Shown here: positions 52,960 to 63,009 of the stretch, in pieces
How the letters are laid out: every line of letters begins with the position of its first letter
Numbering within the stretch: position 1 is the stretch's first letter
Assembly: GCA_030427405.1 (NCBI GenBank)
Contig: JAUHXK010000003.1
Span: forward strand, 248,001 to 312,000
DNA length: 64,000 nt
Source: Alphaproteobacteria bacterium
GTDB taxonomy: Bacteria; Pseudomonadota; Alphaproteobacteria; Rhodobacterales; Rhodobacteraceae
Direction of reading: 5' to 3'
Program-made: the position numbers and the translations under genes
The notes under the pieces: model-generated
Seen by the model: the letters and a program-made list of their open reading frames with translations, nothing else
Told to the model about the DNA's origin: nothing
Database searches by the model: none

Positions 52960-55002
52960 ATGCGTGTTCTTGCAGGGCTCAATGCCGCGTTGCTGAACCA
53001 GCGGGGCTACCTTCTGCCTTGGTCCCCGGTCTGTCTGGCCGTCGGTATCGGGGCCTATTTCGCACTGCGGTTTGAACCGGGGGCCGCTTGGTATGCCTGT
53101 CTTATCGCGCTGGCAATCTGCGCGGGCTGTGCGGGGGTGCGCGGGATGTCTGCCTGGGCTCCGGTGATGACGGGCGTTGCTGTGATTGCCTGCGGGTTTG
53201 TCCTGGCGGGCTTGCGCGCCCATCTGGTTGCCGAACCGGTTCTTCAATGGCGCTATTACGGCCCGGTCGAGGGGCGGGTCGTGGCGTTGGACCGGTCGGC
53301 GTCGGATGCGCTGCGTGTGACTTTGGACCGGGTGCGGCTGGAAGATCTGCGCGCCGATCAAAGACCGCAACGCGTCCGGCTTTCCATTCACGGCCATACG
53401 GTGCCTCTGGAACCGGGGCAAAGGATCATGACCACCGCGCATCTGTCACCGCCGCAAGGGCCGGTCGAACCCGGTGGGTTCGATTTTCGCCGCCATGCGT
53501 GGTTTCAGCGGCTGGGTGCCGTCGGCTACACGCGGATTCCGGTTCTGACCATCGCACCGGCGTCAGAGGGCCGGGAAGGGGTCCGCGTCACCGCGGTGCG
53601 CATGTCGATATCGCGGTATGTGCGCAATGTGCTGCCGGGTGAAGTTGGCGGGTTTGCCGCCGCCGTCACAACCGGCGACCGCAGCGGCATGGGGCAGGCG
53701 ACGCTTGAGGCGTTGCGCAAGTCCAACCTGGCGCATCTCTTGGCAATTTCAGGGCTGCATATGGGGCTTTTGACCGGCTTTGTCTTTGTCGGCAGCCGGA
53801 TCGGGCTGGCCGCCATCCCCGGCCTGGCGCTGCGGATGCCGGTCAAGAAACTGGCCGCGCTGGCCGCCCTTGTGGCGGCGCTTGCCTATCTATTGTTATC
53901 GGGTGGAAACGTTGCGACCGAGCGGGCGTTTATCATGGTTTCGGTCATGCTGGGCGCGGTTTTGATCGACCGGCGGGCCATCTCGTTGCGGGCGGTTGGG
54001 GTGGCCGCCCTGATCGTGCTGTTCCTGCGCCCCGAAACCTTGCTGAGCCCGGGGTTCCAGATGTCGTTTGCCGCGACCACGGCCCTGGTCGCGGTAATTG
54101 GCGCGCTACGTGACCGAGGCCCCATGCCGGGCCCGAAATGGGTTCGCGCTGCTGGTGGGCTGGTCGCCTCGTCCCTGATCGCGGGCCTTGCGACCGCGCC
54201 AATCGGGGCTGCGCATTTCAACACCACGTCGCATTACGGTCTTTTGGCCAACCTGCTGGCCGTGCCGGTCATGGGTACACTTGTTGTCCCCGCAGCCGTA
54301 GTGGCTGCGCTGCTTGTGCCGGTCGGCCTTGAAGGGGTCGCCCTGTGGGTGATGGGGCTGGGGCTGCGCTGGATCATTGGGGTCGCCGATTGGGTTTCGA
54401 ACCTTGAGGGCGCTCAGGGTCATGTTCCCGCCCCGCCGGATTATGTCCTGCCCGTTGCCGCGCTGGGGGCCCTGTGGGCGATCCTTTGGCAGGGCCGGGC
54501 CCGGTGCCTGGGGGCAGTTCCGGCCTGTGCCGCCTTTTTGATGTGGGGGCAAGCGCCGCGCCCGCAGGTTCTGATCGCCGAAACCGGCGGGCTGGTCGGC
54601 GTGATGACCGAAACCGGCCGTGCGCTCAGTAAACAGAAAGGCAGCGGTTTCGTGGCCGGGGTCTGGCTGGAAAACGACGGCGACGCAGGTGATCAGGTGC
54701 AGGCCGCGGCCCGGTGGCCGGGCGCGTCGGACGGGATACAGAGGTTCCACCTCGGCCCGACCGAGGTGGTTCACCTGACGGGTAAACGGGCGGCAAGCGG
54801 GTTTGATGAATGCAAAGCGGGGCAGGTGATCGTGGCGCCGGTGGCCCTGGATTTGCGCGGCGATTGCGGTCTTTTTGACGTGGGCGCACTTGGCGTCATG
54901 GGCAGCCTGGCCATAAATCAGGGCAAGATCATCTCGGCGGCCCAGATTTCCGGGCCGCGCCTGTGGTCACCCGGCAGGTCTGCGGCGGGCAAGGATCAAT
55001 AG
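52960..55002 (+). CDS. comEC: ComEC/Rec2 family DNA-uptake channel protein
   Basis: 680 residues: N-terminal membrane helices and a DUF4131 region, then the Competence domain with [33 protein letters not shown] and [15 protein letters not shown]. About ten membrane helices are predicted. The C-terminal 150 residues lack the HxSDxDH zinc motif of the metallo-lactamase domain found in longer ComEC, so this is the short form. Probable role is transport of single-stranded DNA across the inner membrane. Its stop overlaps the convergent lexA stop. Confidence 0.88.
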   Translation: MRVLAGLNAALLNQRGYLLPWSPVCLAVGIGAYFALRFEPGAAWYACLIALAICAGCAGVRGMSAWAPVMTGVAVIACGFVLAGLRAHLVAEPVLQWRYYGPVEGRVVALDRSASDALRVTLDRVRLEDLRADQRPQRVRLSIHGHTVPLEPGQRIMTTAHLSPPQGPVEPGGFDFRRHAWFQRLGAVGYTRIPVLTIAPASEGREGVRVTAVRMSISRYVRNVLPGEVGGFAAAVTTGDRSGMGQATLEALRKSNLAHLLAISGLHMGLLTGFVFVGSRIGLAAIPGLALRMPVKKLAALAALVAALAYLLLSGGNVATERAFIMVSVMLGAVLIDRRAISLRAVGVAALIVLFLRPETLLSPGFQMSFAATTALVAVIGALRDRGPMPGPKWVRAAGGLVASSLIAGLATAPIGAAHFNTTSHYGLLANLLAVPVMGTLVVPAAVVAALLVPVGLEGVALWVMGLGLRWIIGVADWVSNLEGAQGHVPAPPDYVLPVAALGALWAILWQGRARCLGAVPACAAFLMWGQAPRPQVLIAETGGLVGVMTETGRALSKQKGSGFVAGVWLENDGDAGDQVQAAARWPGASDGIQRFHLGPTEVVHLTGKRAASGFDECKAGQVIVAPVALDLRGDCGLFDVGALGVMGSLAINQGKIISAAQISGPRLWSPGRSAAGKDQ

Positions 55003-55694
55003 CTTCGGATCAGGCCAACCAGCCGCCCCTGAACCTTGACCTTGTCCTCGGGCAGAACGCGGGTTTCATAGGCCGGGTTTGCAGCCTCAAGCGCGATGGC
55101 CTGGCCGCGGCGAAAGAACCGCTTCAGCGTGGCTTCCTGATCTTCGACCAACGCGACAACGATGTCGCCATTGTCGGCCGAGGATGTCTCCCGGATCACA
55201 ACCACATCGCCATCATAGATACCGGCGTCGATCATCGAGTCGCCACGCACCTCAAGCGCGTAATGCTCGCCGCTGCCCGAAACCATCGAACCGGGCACCG
55301 CCACGCGATGCGAAACATGGCTGATCGCTTCGATTGGAACACCGGCCGCGATGCGACCCATGACCGGCAGTTCCATCGCGTCGACAGTCACAGGTTCAAA
55401 GTTCGCAGGCCGCGGACCGCTGGGCTTGTCGCCTTCGATGACACGGGGCGTGAACCCGGTTGCAGGCTCTCCGCCCAGGCTTTCAGGCAGCTTGACGATT
55501 TCAATCGCCCGTGCCCGATGCGCCAGCCTGCGGATAAAGCCGCGTTCCTCAAGCGCTGTGATCAGCCGGTGAATGCCGGATTTCGACCTTAGGTCCAATG
55601 CGGTTTTCATTTCGTCGAAACTGGGCGGAACACCATCGGCCTGGACGCGTTTGTGGATGAATTCCAACAAATCCAATTGCTTCTTGGTTAGCAT
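54996..55694 (-). CDS. lexA: LexA repressor
   Basis: SOS repressor and self-cleaving serine protease, 232 residues. Winged-helix N-terminus ([29 protein letters not shown]-like recognition helix seen as [14 protein letters not shown]), Ala-Gly cleavage site in [10 protein letters not shown], nucleophile Ser in [13 protein letters not shown] and Lys in [10 protein letters not shown]. The gene is preceded by its own LexA box. Confidence 0.95.
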   Translation of the reverse strand: MLTKKQLDLLEFIHKRVQADGVPPSFDEMKTALDLRSKSGIHRLITALEERGFIRRLAHRARAIEIVKLPESLGGEPATGFTPRVIEGDKPSGPRPANFEPVTVDAMELPVMGRIAAGVPIEAISHVSHRVAVPGSMVSGSGEHYALEVRGDSMIDAGIYDGDVVVIRETSSADNGDIVVALVEDQEATLKRFFRRGQAIALEAANPAYETRVLPEDKVKVQGRLVGLIRSY

Positions 55695-55727
55695 TGCTCA
55701 AACCTCGTCGCTCATGCGTTTTCTTTT

Positions 55728-55742
55728 GTTCTACGCATGTTC
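55728..55742 (-). promoter_or_regulatory. LexA box (alphaproteobacterial type)
   Basis: GTTC-TACGCAT-GTTC exactly fits the GTTC-N7-GTTC consensus of alphaproteobacterial LexA. It lies 33 bases before the lexA start within the 81-base moeA-lexA gap, so lexA is autoregulated from an internal promoter at the end of the trp-moa-moe run. Confidence 0.88.
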
Positions 55743-55775
55743 ACGTTTTGTGTCAACGGATTTGCCGCAAAGTGG

Positions 55776-56948
55776 TCAGATCGGCAGAAACTGGACCTGT
55801 TCGCCCGCCGCGCGGGACGGGTCACCGGGTGGCCGCACCACCAGGGCGTTGGCCTGGGCCAGAACGCTGAGCAGCGAGCTGTCCTGATCGTCGCATACGC
55901 GGATCCCATCAGCGCCAAATTCGGCGCGCATATAATGCTCGCGCGGACCGTTCGGCCCAATTGGTGCCGCCAATGGCGCGCTTTGAAAGGCGGGCAGCGC
56001 AACATCCAGCCCTAGCATGCGGCGCACCATGGGCAACAGGAATAAATATCCGCAAACCATTGCACTGACAGGGTTTCCAGGCAATCCAACCATGGCGGAA
56101 CTGCCAAGACGCCCGGCCATCAGGGGTTTTCCCGGGCGCATGCGCACCTTGTAAAAGGACTGTTCGACGCCCAGGCGCTGTGCCACATCCGAGACTAGGT
56201 CGTGATCGCCAACCGAAGCGCCGCCGATCGTCACCACGATGTCGGCCCCTTGGGCCAGGCCAAACGCGGTTTCCAGCGATGACAGCGTATCGCGCGCGAT
56301 CGGAAGAATGCGGGTCTCGGCTCCGGCGCGGTCAAGCAACGCCTTCAGGCCAAAAGTGTTCGAGGCGATGATTTGGTCGGGGCCGGGCTGGTCCCCCGGC
56401 ATCACCAGCTCGTTCCCGGTGGAAATCAGCGCGATCCGGGGCTTGCGCGCAACCGGGACCTGGGCGTGGTTCATTGCCGCGATCAAGGCAATGTCCTCGG
56501 GCCGCAAAAGGCGCGGGGCCGAAATTGTCGTTCCCGTGGTGAAATCCACACCGGCCGGGCGAACATTCGATTTGCTACCGGGCGCACGCGCGATGGTGAT
56601 CAGGTCTCCCCGGCGGTCGACATCCTCTTGAATAACCACAAAATCAGCGCCTTGCGGCATCGGCGCGCCGGTAAATATCCGAACGGCTTGGCCGGCACGC
56701 AACGGGCCGTCAAACCGGTGGCCCGCAGCGGCTTCGCCGATGACCTTGAACATCGCATGCAGTTCGACCTCTGCTGCATTCACCGCGTAGCCGTCCATCG
56801 ACGATGCGGCAAACGGAGGCTGGTTGCGGGTCGCGGCGATCTCGGTGGCCAAAACGCGCCCAGCGGCTTCGGTCAGTGGGACCTGTTCCGACGAAACAGG
56901 CGCCACAAGGTCAAACAACAGCGCACGCGCTTCATCGACGGAGATCAT
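55776..56948 (-). CDS. moeA: Molybdopterin molybdenumtransferase
   Basis: Inserts molybdate into adenylylated molybdopterin. 390 residues; [45 protein letters not shown] and [19 protein letters not shown] are the MoeA motifs. Its start overlaps the moaC stop by 4 bases. Confidence 0.95.
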   Translation of the reverse strand: MISVDEARALLFDLVAPVSSEQVPLTEAAGRVLATEIAATRNQPPFAASSMDGYAVNAAEVELHAMFKVIGEAAAGHRFDGPLRAGQAVRIFTGAPMPQGADFVVIQEDVDRRGDLITIARAPGSKSNVRPAGVDFTTGTTISAPRLLRPEDIALIAAMNHAQVPVARKPRIALISTGNELVMPGDQPGPDQIIASNTFGLKALLDRAGAETRILPIARDTLSSLETAFGLAQGADIVVTIGGASVGDHDLVSDVAQRLGVEQSFYKVRMRPGKPLMAGRLGSSAMVGLPGNPVSAMVCGYLFLLPMVRRMLGLDVALPAFQSAPLAAPIGPNGPREHYMRAEFGADGIRVCDDQDSSLLSVLAQANALVVRPPGDPSRAAGEQVQFLPI

Positions 56949-57421
56949 GTCGCCTCGTAACGTCCCGATTTTCCACCATCTTTCAGAACGACGCGTATGC
57001 CGCTGATCTCCATCGCCTTGTCCACGGCTTTGGTCATGTCATAAACCGTCAGCGCCGCAGTCGACACGGCCGTCAGGGCCTCCATCTCAACCCCGGTCTG
57101 GCCGGTGGTCTTGACGGTTGCCTCGACCCGAACACCCGGAAGGTCGGGGTCGAGGGTCAGTTCCACCGCAACCTTGGTAATCGGCAGGGGGTGACACAGC
57201 GGGATCAGATCCGGCGTCTTCTTCGCCCCCATGATCCCGGCCAGCCGGGCAACGCCCAGAACATCGCCCTTCTTTGCGCGACCTTCTGAAATGATTTCAA
57301 AGGTTTGTGCTGCCATGGTTATGTAACCTTCGGCAACGGCAATTCGGTCTGTGGTCGCCTTGTCCGACACATCGACCATATGGGCCTGGCCGTCGGCATC
57401 GAAATGGGTCAGCGGCATCAC
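56945..57421 (-). CDS. moaC: Cyclic pyranopterin monophosphate synthase
   Basis: Second step of molybdenum cofactor synthesis. 158 residues; [51 protein letters not shown] and the catalytic Lys in [10 protein letters not shown]. Coupled by 4-base overlaps to trpC upstream and moeA downstream. Confidence 0.95.
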   Translation of the reverse strand: MMPLTHFDADGQAHMVDVSDKATTDRIAVAEGYITMAAQTFEIISEGRAKKGDVLGVARLAGIMGAKKTPDLIPLCHPLPITKVAVELTLDPDLPGVRVEATVKTTGQTGVEMEALTAVSTAALTVYDMTKAVDKAMEISGIRVVLKDGGKSGRYEAT

Positions 57422-58230
57422 ATCACACCGGGTATCAGCGGGTTGGCCAGCAAGGCCTGCGTGGCGCCTGCCACGTCATCCTGACGCATCAGGCTTTCGC
57501 CGATCAGGAAACACCGGGCGCCATAGCGGGCAATATCGGCCAGGTCCTGCGGGCTGTTCAGGCCGCTTTCGCAGACGATCGTCCGATCCTCGGGAACCAG
57601 CTTCGACAGGGTCCGCGTTACATCAAGAGAGGTATCGAACGTCTTGAGGTTGCGGTTGTTTATCCCGATCAGTGGGCTTTTCATCTGGGCCGCACGGCTC
57701 AGCTCTGCCTCGTCATGGACTTCGATCAGGACATCCATGTCCCAGTCAAAGGCGGTCTGTTCAAGTTCGGCCGCCTGACCGTCATCAACCGAGGCCATGA
57801 TGATCAGGATACAATCGGCCCCCAGGGCGCGGGCTTCGACAACCTGGTAAGGGTCATACATGAAGTCCTTGCGCAACGCCGGCAGCGCACAGGCGTCGCG
57901 AGCTGCCGTCAGATACTCTTTTGCGCCCTGAAAGCTGGGCGTGTCGGTCAGAACCGAAAGACAGGCCGCGCCGCCGTCCTCATAGGCTTTCGCCAGGGCG
58001 GGCGGGTCGAAATCGGCACGGATCAGCCCCTTGGACGGGCTGGCCTTCTTGACCTCGGCAATCAGGCCATAGCCTTGCCTGCTTGCGGATTGCAACGCCT
58101 TGGCAAAGCCTCTGACCTCGGACGCGTTGCGCGCCTTTTGCTCCAGCTCGTCAAGCGATTTGCGCGCCTTGTCCGCCGCAACCTCTTCGAGCTTGTAGGC
58201 CTTGATTTTGTCCAGAACGGTTTCGGTCAT
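57418..58230 (-). CDS. trpC: Indole-3-glycerol phosphate synthase
   Basis: Tryptophan synthesis, CdRP to indole-3-glycerol phosphate. 270 residues; [57 protein letters not shown] and [11 protein letters not shown] are the TrpC barrel motifs. Not fused to TrpF. Overlaps trpD by 4 bases. Confidence 0.96.
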   Translation of the reverse strand: MTETVLDKIKAYKLEEVAADKARKSLDELEQKARNASEVRGFAKALQSASRQGYGLIAEVKKASPSKGLIRADFDPPALAKAYEDGGAACLSVLTDTPSFQGAKEYLTAARDACALPALRKDFMYDPYQVVEARALGADCILIIMASVDDGQAAELEQTAFDWDMDVLIEVHDEAELSRAAQMKSPLIGINNRNLKTFDTSLDVTRTLSKLVPEDRTIVCESGLNSPQDLADIARYGARCFLIGESLMRQDDVAGATQALLANPLIPGVM

Positions 58231-59246
58231 GCGGTTTCCTGTGTGATGCGGGCCAGAGCGGTGATCTTGTCCTTGGCTTTGCCGCTGTCGATGCTTTCCG
58301 CGGCCATGGCGACGCCTTCGCGCAGGTCACCTGCCACGTCGGCAACCACCAGGGCTGCGGCGGCGTTCAAAAGGACCGCATCGCGATAGGCCGACGGTGT
58401 GCCATCAAGCAGCGCGCGCAGGGCGACGGCATTTTCTTGCGGCGTCCCGCCAAGGATGTCTTCGAACGGATGCACGGGCAAGCCGGCGTCTTCGGGATGC
58501 AGTTCGACCTCGCGCACCGCACCATCTTCTAGCGACGCAACCCAGCTGACGCCGGTAATCGTCAGTTCGTCCGTCCCATCCGAGCCATGCACCAGCCAGG
58601 CATGGTCCGAGCCCAGAACGCCCAGGGTTTCGGCCATCGGGCGGATCAGATCGCGGCTGAACGCCCCGGTCAGTTGCCGTTTGACGCCCGCCGGATTTGT
58701 CAGTGGTCCCAGAATGTTAAAGATCGTGCGGGTTCCCAGTTCTTGCCGGGTCGGCATGACATGGGCAATCGCCGGATGATGCATGGGCGCCATCATGAAG
58801 CCGATCCCGACCTCGCGCAGGGCGTTTTCGACCACGTCCGGTCCGATCATGACGTTGATGCCCATCTGGCCCAACGCATCAGCGGCACCGGATTTCGAAC
58901 TGAGATTGCGGTTGCCATGCTTGGCCACGGTCACGCCTGCGCCTGCCACCACAAAGGCGGTCGCGGTCGAGATGTTCAGCGTTCCCTTGCCATCGCCACC
59001 GGTTCCCACGATGTCGATCGCGCCTTCGGGCGCGCGGACCGCGTTGCATTTTGCGCGCATGACAGCTGCTGCTGCGGCGTATTCGTCCACGGTTTCGCCG
59101 CGTGTCCGCATGGCCATCAGCAGGCCGCCGATCTGACTGGGCGTGGCTTCGCCGTCAAACAGGATACCAAAGGCCTGCTCGGCCTCGGCGCGGGTCAGGG
59201 GCCGGTCGGCGGCGACACCGATCAGCGGTTTCAGAGCATCGCTCAT
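58227..59246 (-). CDS. trpD: Anthranilate phosphoribosyltransferase
   Basis: Transfers phosphoribose to anthranilate. 339 residues; [21 protein letters not shown] in two parts with the PRPP-binding [22 protein letters not shown] and FGPLTNPA-like [12 protein letters not shown]. Overlaps trpG and trpC by 4 bases each. Confidence 0.96.
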   Translation of the reverse strand: MSDALKPLIGVAADRPLTRAEAEQAFGILFDGEATPSQIGGLLMAMRTRGETVDEYAAAAAVMRAKCNAVRAPEGAIDIVGTGGDGKGTLNISTATAFVVAGAGVTVAKHGNRNLSSKSGAADALGQMGINVMIGPDVVENALREVGIGFMMAPMHHPAIAHVMPTRQELGTRTIFNILGPLTNPAGVKRQLTGAFSRDLIRPMAETLGVLGSDHAWLVHGSDGTDELTITGVSWVASLEDGAVREVELHPEDAGLPVHPFEDILGGTPQENAVALRALLDGTPSAYRDAVLLNAAAALVVADVAGDLREGVAMAAESIDSGKAKDKITALARITQETA

Positions 59247-59824
59247 GCGGGGACTTTCATCTCATTCAGGAAGTTCTTGAGCAAGGCGTGGCCATGCTCG
59301 GACGCAATGGATTCGGGGTGAAACTGAACGCCGTGTATCGGCAGTTCCTTGTGCTGAAGCCCCATGATCGTACCGTCTTCGAGTTCGGCGGTAATCTCCA
59401 GACAATCGGGCAGGGTGGCGCGATCCACCACCAGCGAATGATACCGCGTGGCCTCGAACGGTGTAGGCAGCCCGGCAAACAGACCTTTACCGGTGTGGTG
59501 CATCGTGCCCATTTTGCCGTGCACGATTTCATGGCAGCGGATGACTTTGCCGCCAAAGCTTTGGCCGATGGTCTGATGCCCCAGGCATACGCCCAAAAGC
59601 GGTGTCCCGGTTTCGGCGGCGGCCTCGGTCAGGGCCAGGCAAATCCCGGCCTGGTCCGGATCGCAGGGGCCAGGGCTGAGCAGGATGCCCGCTGGGTTCA
59701 TTGCCATGGCTTCCTGGACGTCCAGCGCATCATTTCGGCGCACGACCATCTCGGCGCCCAACTCGCCCAAATAGTGGACGAGGTTGTAGGTAAACGAGTC
59801 ATAGTTGTCGATCAGCAGCAGCAT
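59243..59824 (-). CDS. trpG: Anthranilate synthase glutamine amidotransferase component
   Basis: Class I amidotransferase of 193 residues supplying ammonia to Trp[20 protein letters not shown] opens the protein; [13 protein letters not shown], the nucleophile Cys in [11 protein letters not shown], and the His-Glu dyad in [10 protein letters not shown] follow. Start ATG 59824; a longer frame upstream lacks homology. TrpE is encoded separately 1.7 kb away beyond a divergent gene. Confidence 0.95.
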   Translation of the reverse strand: MLLLIDNYDSFTYNLVHYLGELGAEMVVRRNDALDVQEAMAMNPAGILLSPGPCDPDQAGICLALTEAAAETGTPLLGVCLGHQTIGQSFGGKVIRCHEIVHGKMGTMHHTGKGLFAGLPTPFEATRYHSLVVDRATLPDCLEITAELEDGTIMGLQHKELPIHGVQFHPESIASEHGHALLKNFLNEMKVPA

Positions 59825-60021
59825 TTTGTACTTATCTTCGTTTGGGCATTTCAGGCTGGCGATACAACCCTGAGCCACGGTATGGTGTCGGGGACATACA
59901 TGCTCAGGCTTGCGTGGCAGCGTCAAGGGTGCATCCCGCCCCAAACGGTCACGCGCAGGAGTGTCGCAGCAGACGGCACACTGGCCAGCAAGGCAGGACG
60001 AACGGCAAGAGGCGAGGACAG

Positions 60022-61437
60022 ATGGGCGGCTTTTACGGTGGAATGATCGCGGGTGCGGTTGTTGTGGTGGCGATGGGCGCGGTCCTGTCGCTGAACACGC
60101 CGCTGGCCAGGAAACCCGATGTTGCAACCGCGGCCCCGACCAGCGCAGCAGTGGACGCGCCCCGCACCGAAGCAGATCTTGACGGATCGGGACCGGATTC
60201 CGATCTGGTTGAAATTGCCCCCGGCGCTTTGCAGCCCGTCGAGGATGAACCCGATACGCTTGATGGTCTGGCCGGGATCGCCCCCGAACCAGATGCCCGC
60301 CCCGAGGTGTCGGATGTATCACAGGCCTTGCAGACGCCCGGTACCGCCGACGGGACCGGGGTGTCGGTGGAAACCGACGCACCGGCGGCCCCTCCGGCGC
60401 CTGCGCCCGTTCCCGCATCGCCCGAGGACGAGGTGCAGCCGGTCACCGTGGATGCGGCGCCGGCTAAGCCTGCTGAACCTCAGGAAGAGGACATCGCCGC
60501 GTTGCAGCCCAACGAAACGCCCCCTGCATCAAACCCGGCGGGCCAAACCGACGAACAAGAGGTGTCGATTCAGGACAGTCCGATTGCGGTTGAAGGCGAC
60601 GAGGACGTGCTGCCGCGCAAACGCGCCCGTATCGCGGCGCTGCCGCAGATCGGCGGCGAACAGGCCGAGACCTCGACAACTATCGTGGGCAAACGGGTGG
60701 TACCGCTGACCGAACGCGACGACACACCCGCAGAACCCGAGGTTGCGGCGCAGCCTGCGGTCGGCAAACCGATCGAGGCTTATGCCGCGGCATTCGATAA
60801 CCCCGAGGCCAAACCGTTGATGTCGATCATCCTGATCGATGACGCCGACGCGTTCGGGGCCGAGGCGTTGCAGGACTTTCCCTATCCGCTGAGCTTTGCC
60901 GTCAACCCGTCCGATCCGGGTGCGGCCGAAAAGATGGCGCGCCACCGTGCGGCGGGGTTCGAAGTTTTGGCATTGGCTGATCTGCCCAAGGCCGCCAGCG
61001 CACAAGACGCCGAGGTGTCCTTGTCGGTCTGGCTGGAAACGCTGCCGGAAACCGTGGGTATCCTTGAAGGTGTCGACACCGGTATTCAGGGCAACCGCAA
61101 ACTGGCCGATCAGGTTGCCGCCATTGCCGCCGGAACCGGGCGCGGACTGATCACGCAGGATAACGGTTTGAACACGGTTCAGAAACTGGCCGCGCGTAAC
61201 GGAACCCCTTCTGGCGTTGTTTTCCGTGATATCGACGGCGCCCGCCAGGACCCGAAAATCATGCGTCGTTTCCTGGATCAAGCGGCCTTTCGCGCCAGCC
61301 AGGAAGGGGCCGTTGTGATGCTGGGGCGGGTGCGTCCCGAAACGATTTCTGCCTTGCTGCTATGGGGATTGGAAGACCGCGGCAGCCGTGTCGCCATGGC
61401 GCCGATCTCGGCTGTCATGAAGCACCACGTTCAGTAG
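60022..61437 (+). CDS. Divergent polysaccharide deacetylase family protein (YibQ-like)
   Basis: 471 residues: an N-terminal membrane helix or signal anchor ([19 protein letters not shown]), a long Pro/Ala/Glu-rich low-complexity linker (about 30-250), then a NodB-like fold with [45 protein letters not shown] and [13 protein letters not shown]. The catalytic metal residues of true deacetylases are only partly retained, as usual for the divergent group. Probably acts in the periplasm on cell-wall glycans. ATG 60022 is placed at the start of the membrane helix. Confidence 0.82.
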   Translation: MGGFYGGMIAGAVVVVAMGAVLSLNTPLARKPDVATAAPTSAAVDAPRTEADLDGSGPDSDLVEIAPGALQPVEDEPDTLDGLAGIAPEPDARPEVSDVSQALQTPGTADGTGVSVETDAPAAPPAPAPVPASPEDEVQPVTVDAAPAKPAEPQEEDIAALQPNETPPASNPAGQTDEQEVSIQDSPIAVEGDEDVLPRKRARIAALPQIGGEQAETSTTIVGKRVVPLTERDDTPAEPEVAAQPAVGKPIEAYAAAFDNPEAKPLMSIILIDDADAFGAEALQDFPYPLSFAVNPSDPGAAEKMARHRAAGFEVLALADLPKAASAQDAEVSLSVWLETLPETVGILEGVDTGIQGNRKLADQVAAIAAGTGRGLITQDNGLNTVQKLAARNGTPSGVVFRDIDGARQDPKIMRRFLDQAAFRASQEGAVVMLGRVRPETISALLLWGLEDRGSRVAMAPISAVMKHHVQ

Positions 61438-61459
61438 TTCCCGGCGTCGCAGGCGGAAC

Positions 61460-61480
61460 GCGGGGCCAACACGGCCCCGC
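61460..61480. terminator. Hairpin between convergent yibQ-like gene and trpE
   Basis: Perfect 8-bp stem GCGGGGCC (61460-61467) / GGCCCCGC (61473-61480), loop AACAC, in the 47-base convergent gap. A loosely T-rich CTGTTTAGCTGTTT follows on the plus strand. Confidence 0.65.
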
Positions 61481-61484
61481 CTGT

Positions 61485-62996
61485 TTAGCTGTTTCCAGAG
61501 CCCGTAAACCGCGCGGCATCTGACGCGGCGCGCCGGATGGCATTCGACTTATGAACGGTCTCCATATACTCCGCCTCGGGGTCGCTGTCATAGACGACGC
61601 CACCCCCGGCCTGAATGTACAGCTTTTGGTCCTTTACGATCGCTGTGCGCAACGCGATGCACATATCCATATCGCCACCCGCGCTGAAATAGCCGACGCC
61701 GCCGCCGTAAATGCCGCGTTTTTCGGGTTCCAGCTCGTCAATGATCTCCATCGCGCGCACTTTGGGCGCGCCCGAGACGGTACCCGCGGGCATCCCGGCA
61801 AAAAACGCATCCAGCGCGTCCTTGTCCTGGGCCAGTTCCCCGACCACATTCGACACGATGTGCATCACATGGCTGTAGCGTTCGATGATGAACTCTTCGG
61901 TCGGTCGCACCGTGCCGATCTTGGCCACGCGACCTGTGTCATTGCGGCCCAGGTCCAGCAGCATCAGGTGCTCGGCCAGCTCTTTCTTGTCGGCCAGCAG
62001 GTCCACTTCGTTGGCCTTGTCTTCCTCGGGCGTTGCGCCGCGCGGACGTGTGCCTGCGATTGGGCGGATGGTGACTTCGTTGCCGAAGACACGCACCAGG
62101 ATCTCGGGGCTTGCGCCGACGACCTGAAAACCGCCGAAGTTGAAATAGAACATGAACGGCGAGGGGTTTGTGCGGCGCAACGAACGATACAGCGCAAAGG
62201 GCGGCTGTGGAAAGTCCTGTGTCCAACGCTGTGCGGGCACCACCTGAAAGATATCGCCAGCCCGGATGTATTCCTTGGCCTTTTCAACGGCTTCCATATA
62301 GCCCGACTTGGTGAAATTCGACACCGGCGGCGCAATTTCATGCGCATCGCCCAAATCGCGGGTTTCAGCAGGCATGGCACGTTCAAGATCGCGCACCGCA
62401 TCCATGACCCGTTCAGCCGCCTGGGCATAGGCCGCCTTGGCCGACTGACCGTCACTGACCCAGGCAGGAGAGACAACGGTGACTTCGCCCTTGACCCCGT
62501 CAAGCACAGCAACGACCGATGGGCGCAGCATCACCGCATCCGGCAGGCCAAGGGGATCGGGGTTTACGTTCGGCAGGTATTCGACCAGGCGCACCATGTC
62601 ATAGCCGAGATACCCGAACAGACCTGCCGCCGCCTGCGGAAGATCATCGGGCAGGGCGATCCTGCTTTCGTCCAGCAGGGCGCGCAGATTGTCCATCGGA
62701 TCGCCGGTCTGGGGTTCGAACGCCTCGGCGTCGAACCGGGCGGTCCGGTTCAAAGATGACGTGCTGCCCCTGCATTGCCAGATCAGGTCCGGTTTCATCC
62801 CGATGATCGAATAGCGGCCGCGTACCTCGCCGCCGGTGACCGATTCCAGCATGAACGCGTCTTTTTGTGCGCCGGTCAGCTTGAGCATCAGTGAAACCGG
62901 CGTATCCAGATCGGCGGCAAGGCGAGTGTAGATCACCTGGTTTTCACCCGCCTCATAGGCGCGGGCGAAACTCTCATACTCGGGGATCAGGGCCAT
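61485..62996 (-). CDS. trpE: Anthranilate synthase component I
   Basis: Converts chorismate to anthranilate with TrpG. 503 residues; PVSLMLKLTGAQKDAFMLES contains the tryptophan feedback-binding region, and the chorismate-binding core shows PSPFMFYFNFGGFQVVGASPE in two parts, IAGTRPRGAT, ELAEHLMLLDLGRNDTGRV and GTVSGAPKVRAMEII. It follows the isomerase gene by 13 bases, so both are probably transcribed together. Confidence 0.96.
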   Translation of the reverse strand: MALIPEYESFARAYEAGENQVIYTRLAADLDTPVSLMLKLTGAQKDAFMLESVTGGEVRGRYSIIGMKPDLIWQCRGSTSSLNRTARFDAEAFEPQTGDPMDNLRALLDESRIALPDDLPQAAAGLFGYLGYDMVRLVEYLPNVNPDPLGLPDAVMLRPSVVAVLDGVKGEVTVVSPAWVSDGQSAKAAYAQAAERVMDAVRDLERAMPAETRDLGDAHEIAPPVSNFTKSGYMEAVEKAKEYIRAGDIFQVVPAQRWTQDFPQPPFALYRSLRRTNPSPFMFYFNFGGFQVVGASPEILVRVFGNEVTIRPIAGTRPRGATPEEDKANEVDLLADKKELAEHLMLLDLGRNDTGRVAKIGTVRPTEEFIIERYSHVMHIVSNVVGELAQDKDALDAFFAGMPAGTVSGAPKVRAMEIIDELEPEKRGIYGGGVGYFSAGGDMDMCIALRTAIVKDQKLYIQAGGGVVYDSDPEAEYMETVHKSNAIRRAASDAARFTGSGNS

Positions 62997-63009
62997 CTTG
63001 GGGTCTTTC

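Noticed and set aside
59825-60021. trp leader peptide and attenuator before trpG
   Set aside because: No short frame with tandem Trp codons followed by alternative hairpins was seen in the gap.
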